A stretch of DNA of 64,000 nucleotides from Micromonospora matsumotoense (GTDB lineage Bacteria; Actinomycetota; Actinomycetes; Mycobacteriales; Micromonosporaceae), in assembly GCF_900091525.1 (NCBI RefSeq), contig NZ_FMCU01000008.1, forward strand, positions 186,001 through 250,000. The letters are read 5' to 3'. The notes below the pieces were generated by a model, which was given only the letters and a program-made list of their open reading frames with translations, ran no database searches and had not been told where the DNA came from. The position numbers and the translations under genes are program-made. The stretch's first letter is position 1; every line of letters begins with the position of its first letter. Of this stretch, positions 63,604 through 64,000 are shown piece after piece.

Positions 63604-64000
63604 GCAGTCCGCCACCGCCGAACCGGGTCAGTGGCTAGGTATCCACATCTTCTACGGCGCCAACGCCAGACCGATGGTGGTCGAGTGCATCCGACCGCTG
63701 GTCGACGAGCTGACCGCCCAGGGCCTGCTGGACTCCTACTTCTTCATGAACTACTGGATGGAGGGCCCGCACGTCCGACTGCGGCTCAAGCCGCGCACGC
63801 CCGCCGACGAGCCCGCCGTACGGGCCACCGCCGAGGCGGCGATCGGGCGTTTCCTGGCCGACCGGCCGGCGCTGTACGAAATGGATGCCGGTTTCCGTGG
63901 CGAACTGCACGAGCGGCTGTTCCAGTTGGAGTACCCGCAGGGCACGCCGGACGGGCTGACCGGCCCGGACGGCCGGGCGAAGATGCAGCCGAACAACTCC
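63596..64000 (+). CDS. Thiopeptide-type biosynthesis protein, LanB C-terminal/elimination domain (3' partial)
   Basis: Starts ATG 63596 and runs off the window after 135 codons. The visible part QWLGIHIFYGANARPMVVEC, FFMNYWMEGPHVRLRLKP is the start of the SpaB_C/thiopeptide-type bacteriocin biosynthesis domain. It normally eliminates glutamate to give dehydroalanine or dehydrobutyrine; in thiopeptides a related copy forms the pyridine ring. Because it directly follows the glutamylation protein, the elimination role is more likely. Confidence 0.93.
   Translation, partial: MTEQSATAEPGQWLGIHIFYGANARPMVVECIRPLVDELTAQGLLDSYFFMNYWMEGPHVRLRLKPRTPADEPAVRATAEAAIGRFLADRPALYEMDAGFRGELHERLFQLEYPQGTPDGLTGPDGRAKMQPNNS

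Overview
The window is a stretch of chromosome from a high-GC actinomycete, most likely Micromonosporaceae (Micromonospora-like). The basis is the strongly GC-biased third codon positions, the many ATGA/GTGA overlaps between genes, the SARP/BTAD regulators, an actinobacterial Kdp operon and a small protein resembling the Micromonosporaceae DUF6244 family. Nothing in the window fixes the species. No rRNA, phage or CRISPR array was seen.

Region 1 (1-6.6 kb) is a sugar-import and hydrolysis operon: a CUT1 ABC importer (binding protein cut by the window edge, plus two permeases), a GH31 alpha-xylosidase and a GH1 beta-glucosidase, closed by a strong hairpin. The enzyme pair fits use of xyloglucan-type oligosaccharides. 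Region 2 (6.6-22 kb) is a patchwork. It holds a SnoaL-like protein, an SDR/TetR divergent pair with a palindromic operator, a TerD-type stress protein directly downstream of a tRNA-like gene interrupted by about 55 nt, an acyltransferase/ECF sigma/membrane-protein operon, a cold-shock gene with a terminator-like hairpin in its leader, a probable polymorphic-toxin remnant, a secreted three-repeat protein, and several truncated genes (decarboxylase, ArsR, EEP nuclease, AraC).

Region 3 (22-37 kb) starts with a 1069-aa SARP-NB-ARC-TPR regulator and IS5-type remnants. It continues with a compact ten-gene, same-strand cluster (26.6-36.6 kb): HMGL-like aldolase, haem-oxygenase-like (HDO/PqqC fold) protein, class IV aminotransferase, two circularly permuted ATP-grasp ligases, RraA-like aldolase, a 57-aa ORF, MFS exporter, M20 deacylase and a classical ATP-grasp ligase. 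Most junctions overlap by 1-4 bases. It looks like an NRPS-independent pathway that builds an unusual amino acid and joins it by amide bonds; I do not recognise it as a known pathway. IS remnants lie on both sides.

Region 4 (37-51 kb) holds an ABC exporter pair, a decayed Trk/Ktr potassium uptake pair, an intact kdpFABC-kdpDE operon on the minus strand with a leading 27-aa membrane peptide and a candidate KdpE site, and an IS6-family transposase. Region 5 (51-64 kb, running off the end) is a RiPP cluster: an M20 amidohydrolase, a 64-aa precursor with a Ser/Thr-homopolymer-like core ending SCCG, a SARP regulator, an ocin-ThiF-type leader-binding protein, a YcaO cyclodehydratase, a SagB-type dehydrogenase and a split lantibiotic-dehydratase pair. 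This is thiopeptide/TOMM machinery, but no pyridine synthase is visible before the window ends.

The three most interesting items are the interrupted tRNA upstream of the TerD protein, the ATP-grasp/HDO/aldolase cluster, and the RiPP with 23 Ser/Thr in its last 28 residues.
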